Position numbers and translations under genes: made by a program. From Pseudalkalibacillus hwajinpoensis (GTDB taxonomy: Bacteria; Bacillota; Bacilli; Bacillales; Guptibacillaceae), in the NCBI RefSeq assembly GCF_039851965.1, contig NZ_CP156674.1:3968001-4032000 (forward strand): a DNA stretch of 64,000 bases, given 5' to 3'. The notes beneath the pieces are model-generated. The model saw only the letters and a program-made list of their open reading frames with translations. It did no database searches and had not been told where the DNA came from. Below are positions 43,240-52,853 of the stretch, piece after piece; the first letter of the stretch is position 1, and every line of letters starts with the position of its first letter.

Positions 43240-44543
43240 ATGGAAGCAAAGCAAACAATTTATGTCAATGAGTTTACGAATGGCGTCCTGGATCCAGCTG
43301 AAAAAATGCTCGGTCCTCTAAAAGACGGCGGTCATATCGTAGCAAATACAGCACCTGGATGCTGGGGACCAATGATCACACCCTGTTTGCGAGGGGGACA
43401 TGAGGTTACAAAACCTGTTTTTGTTGAAGGCGCCGAAGTTGGGGACGCCATTGCAATCCGAATCAAATCTATTCAAGTGACATCTATGGGAACGGCTTCT
43501 GGTAATGATCGTCCCGTGGATGGACGATTTATTGGAGACCCTTTTATTGCTGTGAAGTGCCCCGGTTGTGGGAACTCTATCCTGATGCCAAAATTGAAGG
43601 AATAGGGCCTGAAGCAATTCGCTGTGCAAGTTGTGGAGAGGATGTTACACCATTTGTGTTTACAAACGGTTATACGATGGCATTCGATTCCAATCGAACA
43701 GTTGGTGTAACCGTGGATGAAGCAGCGGCAAATCACATTGGTACGGAAGGAAGAGAGTTCATGGCAACTCCTGAAAACTCCGTCCAAAATCCAATTGTAA
43801 CGTTTGCACCAACCGATCTTGTAGGTACAATGGCGAGACTACGTCCTTTTCTAGGACAACTTGGAACTACGCCATCTCGCGCCTTGCCTGACTCCCATAA
43901 CGCTGGAGATTTCGGCCAATTTCTCATCGACGCCCCTCATGATTATGGCGTCACAAAGGAACAACTTGAAGAACGCACAGATGGTCATATGGATATTAAT
44001 CGAGTGCGAGAAGGCGCCGTTTTGATCTGTCCTGTTAAAGTACCTGGCGGTGGCATCTATGTAGGAGATATGCATGCGATGCAGGGAAATGGTGAAGTTG
44101 CTGGACATACGACAGATGTAATAGGTATAGTCAATCTTCAGGCTAAGGTTATTAAAGACCTTACTTTGGACGGACCAATTATACTTCCTGTACCGGAGGA
44201 TCTTCCATATCTTGCAAAGCCATTTACTGCAAAAGAAAAGCAGGCTGCCAAACAGGTTGCAGGATTATATGGCGTTTCGAAGCTTGAAGAATCTCTTCCT
44301 GTCTCATTTATCGGAACAGGAGCTACGTTAAATGACGCAACGGATAATGGATTACAGCGAGCGGCAGATACGCTTGGATTAACAGTTCCTGAAGTTATGA
44401 ACCGTGCAACAATCACAGGCTCGATTGAGATCGGTAGACACCCGGGAGTTGTTACCGTAACATTCCTTGTTCCAACACATCTACTAGATGAATTGAGTTT
44501 AACTGATTTAATTAAGAACCACTATCAAGCTTTTACGGAATAA
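43240..44543 (+). pseudogene. Acetamidase/formamidase, frameshifted
   Basis: The N-terminal 110 codons include HIVANTAPGCWGPMIT and end in VKCPGCG. The frame then stops, but the frame one base over continues as ELYPDAKIEGIGPEAIRCAS and runs to the natural end, with DSHNAGDFGQFLIDAP and VKVPGGGIYVGDMHAMQG of the FmdA/AmdA family. Adding one G to the GGG at 43570-43572 restores a full protein of about 434 residues. The enzyme hydrolyses short amides to ammonia and acid. Confidence 0.85.
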
Positions 44544-44816
44544 GCGGTTTGAAAACAACAGAGGCAGCTTATGAATAAGGAGCTGTCTGTTGTTCGTTAA
44601 CTGCTATTGTGATTACGTACCTGATTCACGCGGGTAAAACCTTGTTTTACTCGCGTGAATTTGATAAATATAGGACTAATTGCACAAGCTATAAGTAAAT
44701 AAATGTTTCTATTTAGTAAGATATGGGGAATTTAAGTAATGATCTATTATTTACTTTCACTTTAAAAATTTTCCAATAAAAGTAAATGATGCAACCATAA
44801 AAGTGAGGAATTCACC
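44544..44816. other. Intergenic region with two inverted repeats
   Basis: AACAACAGAggCAGCT / AGCTGtCTGTTGTT near 44557-44596 probably ends the amidase transcript. A second repeat with arms 44624-44639 and 44645-44660 (ATTCACGCG..., one mismatch) has no T tract. The rest is AT-rich and probably carries the promoter of the Mur ligase gene. Confidence 0.5.
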
Positions 44817-46304
44817 ATGATTATTCAATTTGACCAGCTTCAATTCCATACTATACGTTCAATTTATGGGCCAATGGTCCAACAGATAAAGGCACTAACT
44901 TTTCATTCAAAAATGGCGGTGCCTTCCTCTATTTTTTTCTCTATTAAAGGTGAAAATCATGATGGTCATGAGTTCATTGAAGATGCGATTCAGAGAGGTG
45001 CAGCTGCAATTGTAGCTGAACGTGAAGACCTTGCCGCAAGTCTTTCCGAAACAAACCCGAGTTGCACAATCCTTTTGGTCGATGATGTTCGAAAAACAAT
45101 GGCCTATTTTTCAAAGCACTTCTATCAAGCTGCTGATGAGAAGCTAAATACCATTGGTATAACTGGGACTAATGGCAAAACAACCGTTGCTGCTTATGTT
45201 CGCTCGTTGCTAACACTTCTTGGTATGCCTTCCAGCTCAATCGGCACAACAGGGATCTGGTCTTCAACAAAAAGGATTCCTTATAAGAAAAGTACCCCAA
45301 CGACCCCTGAATCACTTGATCTTCACAAAATTTTCAAGGATCTCCATGAACACGGAGATCAAGCAGTGGCGATGGAGGTATCGTCGATTGCTCTTGATCA
45401 GAAGCGTGTTGAAGGCCTTCAATTTGATGTTGCTATACAAACGAATATTTCACCGGAGCATCTTGAATATCACCATACTTTTGACCATTATAAGAAATGC
45501 AAAATGAGACTTTTCAATCAAGCGAGAAGTGCTGTTGTGAATGTAGATGATGAAATGGGTCTTGATCTTGTAAGCAACTTTGATAATCGCATGGTCACAT
45601 ATAGCTTACAACCGGAAACGGAAGCTGACTTAAAAGCTATTGATCTTCAACTTTCCGGAAACGGAACATCGTTTACATTACTTACGAACGGACAGAAATT
45701 TGATGTTTTTGTCCCCGTTTTTGGGGATTATAATGTAGCAAATGTGCTCTCTGCAATGGGGACTGCCCTTTTACTTGGGTACACGCTTCCCGATGTAATT
45801 CAGGCATTAACACAGCTTGAAAGTCCAGAAGGCCGTTTCCAGGTTATTGCAGGTCCGTCTAATGAAACGATTATTCTTGACTATGCTCATACGCCAGTTG
45901 CGTTGACAAGGCTAGTTGATGAAGTTAAAAAGATCGAGCATCGAAAACTAATTGTGATGATCGCCGGCATTGGCATTCGTGATTTTGAGAAAATGCCGAA
46001 AATGGCAAAAGCCATTGAAGGACGAGCTGATGAAATCATCGTAACAGTCGACCATCCTGGTTATCATGATCCATCTATCATTGTAGACAAAGTGATGTCA
46101 GGATTTTCCGATCCGAATGTCCCTCACATTCATCGAACAAACACGAGAAGAGAGGGAGTACTGAAATCACTTGAGCTCGGCAGTCAAAATGACATTATCT
46201 TATTAACGAGCGGATGTATTAACGGCGCCCAAATCGTTAGAGGAAATGAAATTCCTCATTCGGACGAAGACCTTATTCAAATGTACTACCATATATCTTC
46301 CTGA
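44817..46304 (+). CDS. Divergent MurE-like Mur ligase
   Basis: 495 residues with the three Mur ligase domains. ATP loop GTNGKTT is at 117-123, TPTTPESLDLH follows, and HYKKCKMRLF at 224-233 holds the carbamylated Lys229. The C-terminal domain has GIGIRDFEKMPKMA. At the place of the DAP-specific DNPR motif of MurE the sequence is VDHPG (411-415), and the lysine-type DNPA is also absent. It probably ligates a different amino acid or acceptor. It is not in a cell-wall cluster. Ribosome site GAGGAATTCACC. Confidence 0.85.
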   Translation: MIIQFDQLQFHTIRSIYGPMVQQIKALTFHSKMAVPSSIFFSIKGENHDGHEFIEDAIQRGAAAIVAEREDLAASLSETNPSCTILLVDDVRKTMAYFSKHFYQAADEKLNTIGITGTNGKTTVAAYVRSLLTLLGMPSSSIGTTGIWSSTKRIPYKKSTPTTPESLDLHKIFKDLHEHGDQAVAMEVSSIALDQKRVEGLQFDVAIQTNISPEHLEYHHTFDHYKKCKMRLFNQARSAVVNVDDEMGLDLVSNFDNRMVTYSLQPETEADLKAIDLQLSGNGTSFTLLTNGQKFDVFVPVFGDYNVANVLSAMGTALLLGYTLPDVIQALTQLESPEGRFQVIAGPSNETIILDYAHTPVALTRLVDEVKKIEHRKLIVMIAGIGIRDFEKMPKMAKAIEGRADEIIVTVDHPGYHDPSIIVDKVMSGFSDPNVPHIHRTNTRREGVLKSLELGSQNDIILLTSGCINGAQIVRGNEIPHSDEDLIQMYYHISS

Positions 46305-46328
46305 GCCTTTCATGTAGAGGCTTTTTTC
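46304..46328 (+). terminator. Terminator after the Mur ligase gene
   Basis: AGCCT / AGGCT stem with a 9-base loop followed by T6. Confidence 0.7.
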
Positions 46329-46416
46329 TTTGTAACTACCAATTTAAAAAGGTTGAAAAGAGAGGGAAGGTCACGTACACTTTAACTTTCGAGTGGAATA
46401 GAAAGGGCGTTATGTA

Positions 46417-47019
46417 GTGACGTGGGAGATATTAAATATAATCGGAACCATTGCTTTTGCAGCCAGTGGGGCGCTGGTTGCATTAGAAGAGGAATTTGAT
46501 TTCCTTGGTGTCATCGTGCTTGGATTAGCAACAGCTTTTGGCGGCGGAATCATACGTAATTTATTAATTGGGGTACCTGTTGCTTCGATTTGGGAGCAGG
46601 ATGTGCTTATTATGGTTGCAATAGGAACCATTCTTATCATTTTCGTTTTTCCAGCAACCTGGATCAACTATTACTGGGAGAAATGGGGAAGCTTTTTTGA
46701 TGCCATAGGATTAGCGGCATTTGCTATTCAAGGAGCACTGTATGCTGAGGAGATGGGTCATCCCTTTATTGCAGCAATGGTTGCTGCAGCGATGACTGGT
46801 ACTGGTGGCGGTATTATCCGTGATCTTCTTGCGAGAAGAAAACCGACTGTTCTCCAAAAGGAAGTTTATGCTGTTTGGGCGATGCTTGCTGGATTGCTTA
46901 TCGGACTTGGCTATCCGCAAGAATTACCACCATTGATGCTATTATTTGTATCAATTGTCTTTCTTCGAATGCTTTCACTCCGGTTTAGTTGGAAATTGCC
47001 ATATCGTAAACTTCATTAA
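46417..47019 (+). CDS. TRIC-type cation channel family protein (YvgT-like)
   Basis: 200 residues, about seven membrane helices built as an inverted duplication of a three-helix unit. Each half carries the glycine motif, FGGGIIRNLLIG and GTGGGIIRDLLAR, diagnostic for UPF0126/prokaryotic TRIC channels. Probably a homotrimeric K+ or general cation channel. The start is GTG, 9 bases after AAAGGG. Single gene with its own terminator. Confidence 0.92.
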   Translation: MTWEILNIIGTIAFAASGALVALEEEFDFLGVIVLGLATAFGGGIIRNLLIGVPVASIWEQDVLIMVAIGTILIIFVFPATWINYYWEKWGSFFDAIGLAAFAIQGALYAEEMGHPFIAAMVAAAMTGTGGGIIRDLLARRKPTVLQKEVYAVWAMLAGLLIGLGYPQELPPLMLLFVSIVFLRMLSLRFSWKLPYRKLH

Positions 47020-47031
47020 AAGTCTTCACTA

Positions 47032-47079
47032 TATTCAAAGCAAAAAGCAGCTAAAAAAAGCTGCTTTTTGCTTTGAATA
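47032..47079. terminator. 21-bp perfect hairpin after the TRIC gene
   Basis: Arms 47032-47052 and 47059-47079 fully complementary with an A6 loop. Confidence 0.85.
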
Positions 47080-47271
47080 GTTAATGTAACTTTCGTATGA
47101 AACTCACAATATCACAAGTAGCCACGAACTAATTTTAGGAATATGAGTCATCATCATGATGATTTGTGCTAAAATGCAAACGATAAGGAGTAGTGAAATC
47201 CTAATCCGATTGATTTTCACATTCCATTATGAGCGATATCAATTATTAGACTTCTGAAAGGAGATAACAAC

Positions 47272-47382
47272 ATGAGTGATAAACCTAATCGTAACCGTGA
47301 TTTGCCAACAAGACTAAACGTACTCCTTGTTCTTACTTTCCTGCTTTTCATGATTCTTGTTTTTCGCCTTGCATTTATCTAG
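47272..47382 (+). CDS. 36-residue membrane peptide resembling a PBP N-terminus
   Basis: The reading starts at an ATG 8 bases after a strong AAAGGAGAT site and ends at TAG after a polar N-terminus and a single helix: RLNVLLVLTFLLFMILVFRL. The run LPTRLNVLL...FRL is like the cytoplasmic tail and anchor helix of class B penicillin-binding proteins, but nothing of the PBP follows. Either a true micro-membrane protein or the leftover of a lost PBP gene. Confidence 0.55.
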   Translation: MSDKPNRNRDLPTRLNVLLVLTFLLFMILVFRLAFI

Positions 47383-47392
47383 CTGTAAAAGA

Positions 47393-47812
47393 TTAATCAA
47401 GGTCAGGATAATCACAATACTCAATAATGGTTCCTTCGGTATCAGCTGGATTGAGGTAGATAAGCCGACGGCCATGTTTATTAACACGACGCGTGTCTTC
47501 CATTGCGCGAATGTTTTGTCCTTCTAATTCTTCTAAAGCCTGATCAAGGTTTGGAACAACATAGGCTATATGGTGGACACCTTTCCCTTTTTGTTTCATA
47601 AAGCGCGCGATGGGTGACGTGGTGTTATTTGTAGGCATAAGCAATTCAATGCGACTCCCATTAAGGTCGATGACAGCAATCTCACTTTCTACACCTGTCG
47701 CTTCACTACGGTAACGATCAAAGAGCTCACCGCCCAATACCTCGGTATAAAACTGGATGCTTTCATTGAGGCGTCTGACCGCAATGCCGATATGATCTAA
47801 CGTTTTCTTCAT
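47393..47812 (-). CDS. mce: Methylmalonyl-CoA epimerase-like VOC protein
   Basis: 139 residues of the vicinal oxygen chelate fold. LDHIGIAVRRLNESIQFY, IELLMP and KGVHHIAYVV carry the metal-binding His and Glu residues in the spacing seen in methylmalonyl-CoA epimerases (B. subtilis YqjC). It would interconvert the methylmalonyl-CoA epimers. No mutase gene is near. The start chosen follows AAAAGGAGCATGCACC. Confidence 0.83.
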   Translation of the reverse strand: MKKTLDHIGIAVRRLNESIQFYTEVLGGELFDRYRSEATGVESEIAVIDLNGSRIELLMPTNNTTSPIARFMKQKGKGVHHIAYVVPNLDQALEELEGQNIRAMEDTRRVNKHGRRLIYLNPADTEGTIIEYCDYPDLD

Positions 47813-47976
47813 GGTGCATGCTCCTTTTGGATGTAATGGCCTTATTTTAGCATAATGAAAGATCACTTAAATAGGAAAGTCGCCTATCATTAGTTCGGGA
47901 AGGATAGATTTGAGCAAATACGTTATCTTCAGTAAAATGGAAAAAGAATCGAATTTGATGAAATTAGGTGTTAGAG

Positions 47977-49098
47977 ATGAAATCAACTATTATTATTGGC
48001 TCAGGAATTCTTGGGGCTTCTACAGCCTACCACCTTGCAAAAGAAGGAGCAAAGGTGATCATTGTTGACAGACAGGAGCCAGGACAGGCAACGGAAGCAG
48101 CGGCGGGTATTGTCTGCCCATGGCTTTCGCAACGTCGAAACAAAGTCTGGTATCGACTTGCAAAGGCTGGTGCGAAGTATTATCCTGAATTGATTCAGCA
48201 ATTAATGAACGATGGAGAAACCGAAACAGGATACAAAAAAGTTGGCGCAATTAGTCTTCACACAGATGAAACCAAGCTTGATAAAATGATTGAACGAGCT
48301 AAAAAGCGGAGAGAAGATGCGCCTGAAATTGGGGACATTACAAAATTAACGGTAGAAGAAACCCAGAAGTGTTTTCCGCCTCTCGGACTAGAATATCAGT
48401 CAGTGTTTGTAAGTGGTGCTGCAAGAGTGAACGGCTCAAGCTTACGAAAAGCACTTCTACAAGCAGCAGAAAAGCATGGAGCAAAGAGTCTCATTAGTAA
48501 TGCTGAGCTTGTTTATACAGAGAATGAGGTAACAGGCGTAAAGGTTGGTAACGAGACGATCTCTGCAGACCAGGTCATTGTAACAGCAGGTGTATGGGGA
48601 AAGGATCTATTGACGCCACTTGGTCTCGAATTTAAAATAACTTCCCAAAAAGCTCAAATCGTCCATTTGGAGGTTCCTGATCAGGTAACAAATGAATGGC
48701 CATTAGTGATGCCTCCAAACGATCAGTATTTATTGAGCTTTGATGATGGACGAGTTGTTGTTGGTGCTACACATGAAAATGATGCTGGATTGGATAACAG
48801 AGTGACAGCTGGCGGCCTGTATGAAATTTTCAACAAAGCATTGACAGTCGCGCCTGGCCTTGCGAATAGCACAGTACTTGAAACAAAAGTAGGATTCCGT
48901 CCATTTACGCCTGGATTTCTCCCTGTATTTGGTTTTGTACCGGAAGTGAAGGGATTACTTGCCGCTAATGGCCTTGGAGCTTCCGGTCTAACGTCAGGTC
49001 CATACCTTGGCCGCGAGCTTGCCCACCTCGCGCTCGGCCGGGATACGGAATTAGATCCAGCGGAATACGACATTACAGCTGCAATAGAAAGAATGTAG
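47977..49098 (+). CDS. FAD-dependent D-amino acid dehydrogenase-like oxidoreductase
   Basis: 373 residues of the DAO family: FAD motif IIGSGILGASTAYHLA at the N-terminus, GQATEAAAGIVCPW after it, and FRPFTPGFLPVFG and GLGASGLTSGPYLG at the C-terminus. Probably oxidises a D-amino acid, glycine or sarcosine. The start is the ATG 6 bases after AGGTG. Single gene with a terminator; the precise substrate cannot be read from the sequence. Confidence 0.87.
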   Translation: MKSTIIIGSGILGASTAYHLAKEGAKVIIVDRQEPGQATEAAAGIVCPWLSQRRNKVWYRLAKAGAKYYPELIQQLMNDGETETGYKKVGAISLHTDETKLDKMIERAKKRREDAPEIGDITKLTVEETQKCFPPLGLEYQSVFVSGAARVNGSSLRKALLQAAEKHGAKSLISNAELVYTENEVTGVKVGNETISADQVIVTAGVWGKDLLTPLGLEFKITSQKAQIVHLEVPDQVTNEWPLVMPPNDQYLLSFDDGRVVVGATHENDAGLDNRVTAGGLYEIFNKALTVAPGLANSTVLETKVGFRPFTPGFLPVFGFVPEVKGLLAANGLGASGLTSGPYLGRELAHLALGRDTELDPAEYDITAAIERM

Positions 49099-49101
49099 TG
49101 A

Positions 49102-49128
49102 AAGCACAGCATTGGCTGTGCTTTTTTT
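49102..49128 (+). terminator. Terminator after the DAO-family gene
   Basis: AAGCACAGC / GCTGTGCTT stem with a 4-base loop and seven T. Confidence 0.92.
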
Positions 49129-49147
49129 ACATAGGGAGGAAGAGCGG

Positions 49148-49975
49148 ATGACGAGAACAGCAATTGTAACAGGTGCTAACTCGGGAATGGGACTTGCGAC
49201 GACGGTGGCCCTCGCGAAGAAAGGCATACATGTGATCATGGCTTGCCGTAATACGTGCTCTTTCAGATGCTAAGGCGAAGAGCGGGAAGGATCACATCGA
49301 ATTATTGATGCTCGATCTCGCTAACCTGCAAAATATCAGGTCATTTGATACAAATGTGAAAATGAAGGTAGACAGAGTTGATATATTAATTAACAATGCT
49401 GGGGTTGTGTCACTTAAAAGGCAGGAAACCTCTGAGGGTTTTGAAAAGCTTCTCGGGGTTAATCGCCTCGGTCACTTTCTCTTAACTAATCTGCTTCTCG
49501 ATTGGATTGAGCGGTCTTCAGAAGGTAGGATTGTCGTCGTGTCATCTGGTGCCCATAAATGGGGTGAAATTCATAAAGAAGATCCTCATTTGCAGAAACG
49601 CTATAATGTCGCACGAGCCTATGGTCAATCTCTAAGCTAGCAAATCTTTTATTCGTAAGGGAACTGAATAAGCTTCTTCGGGGCACTACCATTAGCGTCA
49701 ACGCGCTTCATCCTGGAGCTGTAGCTACAAACCTTGGTATTGATCGAGAAACAGGGTTTGGTAAAACAATTATGAAACTACTAACTCCCGTTTTTCAAAC
49801 ACCTGAACAGGGGGCAGCAACCGCTATCTATCTAGCTTCTAGTCCGGCATGTACGGGCGTAACGGATCAGTACTTTTACAAAAAGAAACCTGCAAGCATC
49901 TCCATAAGGGCGCTTGACGATGATACTGCAGCCTGGCTGTGGGAGTGGAGTGTTAAACAGGTTGGACTTAAGTGA
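49148..49975 (+). pseudogene. Short-chain dehydrogenase, two frameshifts
   Basis: The start after GGGAGGA reads TAIVTGANSGMGLATTVALA, then breaks near 49255; the frame RALSDAKAKSGKDHIELLML continues with NNAGVV and VVSSGAHKWG. A second break lies at AYGQS, where TCTCTAAG should be TCTAAG (extra CT near 49630); the third frame goes on KLANLLFVRELNKLL and SVNALHPGAVATNL. Thus the catalytic YxxxK motif is destroyed. Neither change is a homopolymer slip, so this is a true decayed gene. Confidence 0.88.
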
Positions 49976-50064
49976 TCTTCTACTAGTAAGGAAGGAGATG
50001 GAATTGTCTTGTAGAAAAAGAATACAGAAGAGCTTGTAATCTTTTACTGTAGGAGTTGAATGAA

Positions 50065-50412
50065 ATGAATCCTATTAAGAATGAAATAGGGACAGTATTT
50101 ATTCCAGTCAAAGACATTAAAAAATCAAAGGCATGGTATTGTGATCTATTAAATCTTCCAGAAACAGACAACATTGTCGCAGGGCATTTATACGTGATGC
50201 CGATGAAAGGCACTGGTGTGGTCCTGGATAGTAAAATTTATTCTGAAGAAAGTGTGTATAAATGGCCAGCCTTTCATTTTGATACGAACGATATTGAAGC
50301 AGCATACTCCTATATGAAGGAGAAAGGTGTCGTTCTCACCACGGCCATTGAGAACGGTCACTGGTTTAATTTTAAAGATCCTGACGGCAATCTCCTTATG
50401 ATTTGCCAGTAA
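50065..50412 (+). CDS. VOC (glyoxalase/bleomycin resistance) family protein
   Basis: 115 residues, one VOC module: GTVFIPVKDIKKSKAWY, PAFHFDTNDIEAAYSYMK, then HWFNFKDPDGNLLMICQ, with the terminal Asp-Pro-Asp-Gly-Asn of the family. Metal-dependent dioxygenase, glyoxalase or drug-binding roles are all possible. The ATG lies 9 bases after AGGAG. Confidence 0.85.
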   Translation: MNPIKNEIGTVFIPVKDIKKSKAWYCDLLNLPETDNIVAGHLYVMPMKGTGVVLDSKIYSEESVYKWPAFHFDTNDIEAAYSYMKEKGVVLTTAIENGHWFNFKDPDGNLLMICQ

Positions 50413-50483
50413 TGACCGTAAGGCGGCTGTTGAGATACGGCTGCTTTTTAAATAGTAAGAGTTATTCTGCAGGAGGGATCGTT

Positions 50484-51536
50484 GTGCTAAAGCTTTCAAG
50501 GGCGGTTGTTATTGTGATGCTAGTTACTGGATGTGCGGGCGGAAATGAAGGCTCTCAGGAAGCTCCAACGGAAGAAATGAATAAGGAGATTGACGTCGTT
50601 GTTGAAAATCTGAATGTACCCTGGGAGATTACTAAATCCGATAATACCTTTTACTTAACAGAACGAAGCGGCACAATTGTTGAGGTTGCAAACGGAAAGG
50701 TGACAAGACAACCAGTCGACCTCAGTTTTTCAGTTCATGATGAAGGGGAGGGTGGACTGCTTGGTATGCAATTACAGGATTTTTCAAGTTCCAGCACAGC
50801 CTTTATCTATCATACCTATCAAGAGCAAGGCGTTACGTTAAATCGCATTGTAAAAGTAAAGCTTGAAAATGGCGTGTGGAAAGAGACGGAGGAGTTGCTC
50901 AGTAACATCCCGGGAGCTCAATTTCATAATGGCGGACGGATTAAGCTCGGCCCTGATGGAAAACTATATATCACCACAGGAGATGCTGGACAACCGGAGC
51001 TAGCACAGGATGTGACGAGCCTTGCAGGGAAAATCCTTAGAATGAACGTTGATGGGACAGTGCCAGAGGATAATCCGTTCGAGCATTCATTTGTTTATTC
51101 CTTTGGACATCGAAACCCACAGGGACTGGCATGGGATAAAAATGGTCAGCTCTACAATTCAGAGCATGGGCAATCCGCTCATGATGAAATTAATGAAATT
51201 GAAGCGGGGAAAAATTACGGTTGGCCAGAAATCGAAGGAGATGAGGAAAAAGAAGGCATGGAAACCCCTCTCTATCATTCTGGAAACGATACGTGGGCAC
51301 CATCTGGCATGCTTGTTTACGATGACCTATTATACGTAGCAGGACTTAGAGGCGAAGAAATAAGAACATTTAAGCTCGACGGAAGCGAAACGAAGAAATA
51401 CGTTGATAGTATAGGTCGAATCAGGTCTCTCTATCAAGAAGAAAGCATGCTTTATGCGATTACGAACAATAGAGATGGTAGAGGCAATCCTGTTAAAGAA
51501 GATGATCGGATGGTGAAAATTGGGGTTGGAGAGTGA
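50484..51536 (+). CDS. PQQ-type sugar (sorbosone/glucose) dehydrogenase, lipoprotein
   Basis: 350 residues. Lipoprotein signal with lipobox LVTGC (Cys17), then a six-bladed beta-propeller: NLNVPWEI, HDEGEGGLLGMQL, HNGGRIKLGPDGKLYIT, YSFGHRNPQGLAWD and SEHGQSAHDEINEI, all as in Asd/YliI proteins. It would oxidise sugars outside the membrane with PQQ. The start is GTG, 7 bases after AGGAGG. No PQQ synthesis genes are present here. Confidence 0.88.
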   Translation: MLKLSRAVVIVMLVTGCAGGNEGSQEAPTEEMNKEIDVVVENLNVPWEITKSDNTFYLTERSGTIVEVANGKVTRQPVDLSFSVHDEGEGGLLGMQLQDFSSSSTAFIYHTYQEQGVTLNRIVKVKLENGVWKETEELLSNIPGAQFHNGGRIKLGPDGKLYITTGDAGQPELAQDVTSLAGKILRMNVDGTVPEDNPFEHSFVYSFGHRNPQGLAWDKNGQLYNSEHGQSAHDEINEIEAGKNYGWPEIEGDEEKEGMETPLYHSGNDTWAPSGMLVYDDLLYVAGLRGEEIRTFKLDGSETKKYVDSIGRIRSLYQEESMLYAITNNRDGRGNPVKEDDRMVKIGVGE

Positions 51537-51630
51537 ACAGTTGAGAAGAGCTGTCATTCATGGCTAAGGGGGAATACTATTAAAGTGGAGGAAATAGTAT
51601 ATTTTAATCATAAAGTTAGGGTGATAAGAG

Positions 51631-52224
51631 ATGGGTAACTGGTTTCCAATACTTTACGATTCGGTCATGGCGCCTTTTGAGAAGTATAGGTTTCGTAAGA
51701 TTAGAGAAAATCTTGTAACTAGGTCGCAAGGAAGAGTACTAGAAATTGGTTCAGGAACTGGAGTGAATTTCCCATTATATAATGGTGTACTACAGGTAGA
51801 TGCTATTGAACCAAATCCTTTGATGAGAAAACAATCTCAAAGCAAATTGGAACAAGCAAAAGTCCCCATCTATGTTTATGGGGCAGAGGCTGAAAAATTA
51901 CCTTTTGAAAATAATACATTTGATAGCGTTGTCGCTACTCTTGTATTTTGTACCATCCCTCACCCCGCTCAGGCTATTAAAGAAATACAACGTGTGTGTA
52001 AGCCAAATGCCTCTTTATTATTATTTGAGCATATCAAAATGCACCAACCTGTTTTAGGGAAAACTCAAGAGATCGTAACTCCGATATGGAAAAAAATATG
52101 TGATGGTTGTCATTTAAACCGGGATACATTGCAGTTACTTAACCAGTCAAACATGAGGATAAATAAAGTTGAATCCTATTTCAAAGGTTTATTTATAGTG
52201 ATAGAAGCTTCTAACAAACAATAA
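51631..52224 (+). CDS. Class I SAM-dependent methyltransferase
   Basis: 197 residues. SAM-binding motif VLEIGSGTGVNFPLY (about 36-50), IEPNPLM, GAEAEKLPF and FCTIPHPAQAIKEIQRVCKP are typical of the Methyltransf_11 group (UbiE- and thiol-methyltransferase-like). The CDGCHLN stretch near the C-terminus is shared with the METTL7/YodH-like branch. The substrate is unknown. Start at ATG after a weak GGGTGAT site. Confidence 0.85.
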   Translation: MGNWFPILYDSVMAPFEKYRFRKIRENLVTRSQGRVLEIGSGTGVNFPLYNGVLQVDAIEPNPLMRKQSQSKLEQAKVPIYVYGAEAEKLPFENNTFDSVVATLVFCTIPHPAQAIKEIQRVCKPNASLLLFEHIKMHQPVLGKTQEIVTPIWKKICDGCHLNRDTLQLLNQSNMRINKVESYFKGLFIVIEASNKQ

Positions 52225-52345
52225 CTTGAGTTATTTGAAATGGTTTAGATTTAATAAGGGATAGTGAGAAATAAGATTCACTGTTTGCAATTAAGTATGA
52301 AGAATCAAATGAAATTAAGGTGAATTTAATAGGTGGGAACTGTAA

Positions 52346-52853
52346 ATGACAAAACCAATTGTTACTCTTAAGGAATATAACCCTGAATGGAAACTACAAT
52401 TTGAAGATGAAAAGAATAGAATAATTGGTGTTTTAAGAAAGAAAGTTATTGGGATTGAACACTTCGGGAGCACGTCTATCACGGGACTGGAAGCGAAGCC
52501 AATCATTGACATTCTGTTAGGTGTACAAGACTTTAGATGAAGCTGACATGTTTATTAGTCCGTTACGCAAAATTGAATATGAATACATTCCTAAACCCGA
52601 ATTGAAAGATAGAAGGTTTTTCCGGAAGGGATCCTTTCATTTGTATATTTGTGAATATAAGGGTACACAGTGGGTTGAAAAAAACTTGTTTCGTGATTAT
52701 CTTAGGTTACATCCAAAAGCAGCAGAAGAGTATGCACAATTAAAAAAAGAACTTATAGTGAAATATATCGAAAGACCTACATATACAAAGGGAAAAGAGC
52801 CTTTTATCAAAAGGATTATTGAAAAAGCTAAGATGGAAAGGAATCTTCATTGA
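52346..52853 (+). pseudogene. GrpB family protein, frameshifted
   Basis: The first 60 codons hold the UPF0157/GrpB nucleotidyltransferase-like start: VTLKEYNPEWKLQFE, then GIEHFGSTSITGLEAKPIID. The frame stops after GVQDFR. Removing one T from the TTT at 52532-52534 gives GVQDLDEADMFISPLRKIEY and leads into the downstream frame with LYICEYKGTQWVEKNLFRDY. The full protein would be about 168 residues. Homopolymer slip or sequencing error. Confidence 0.85.
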
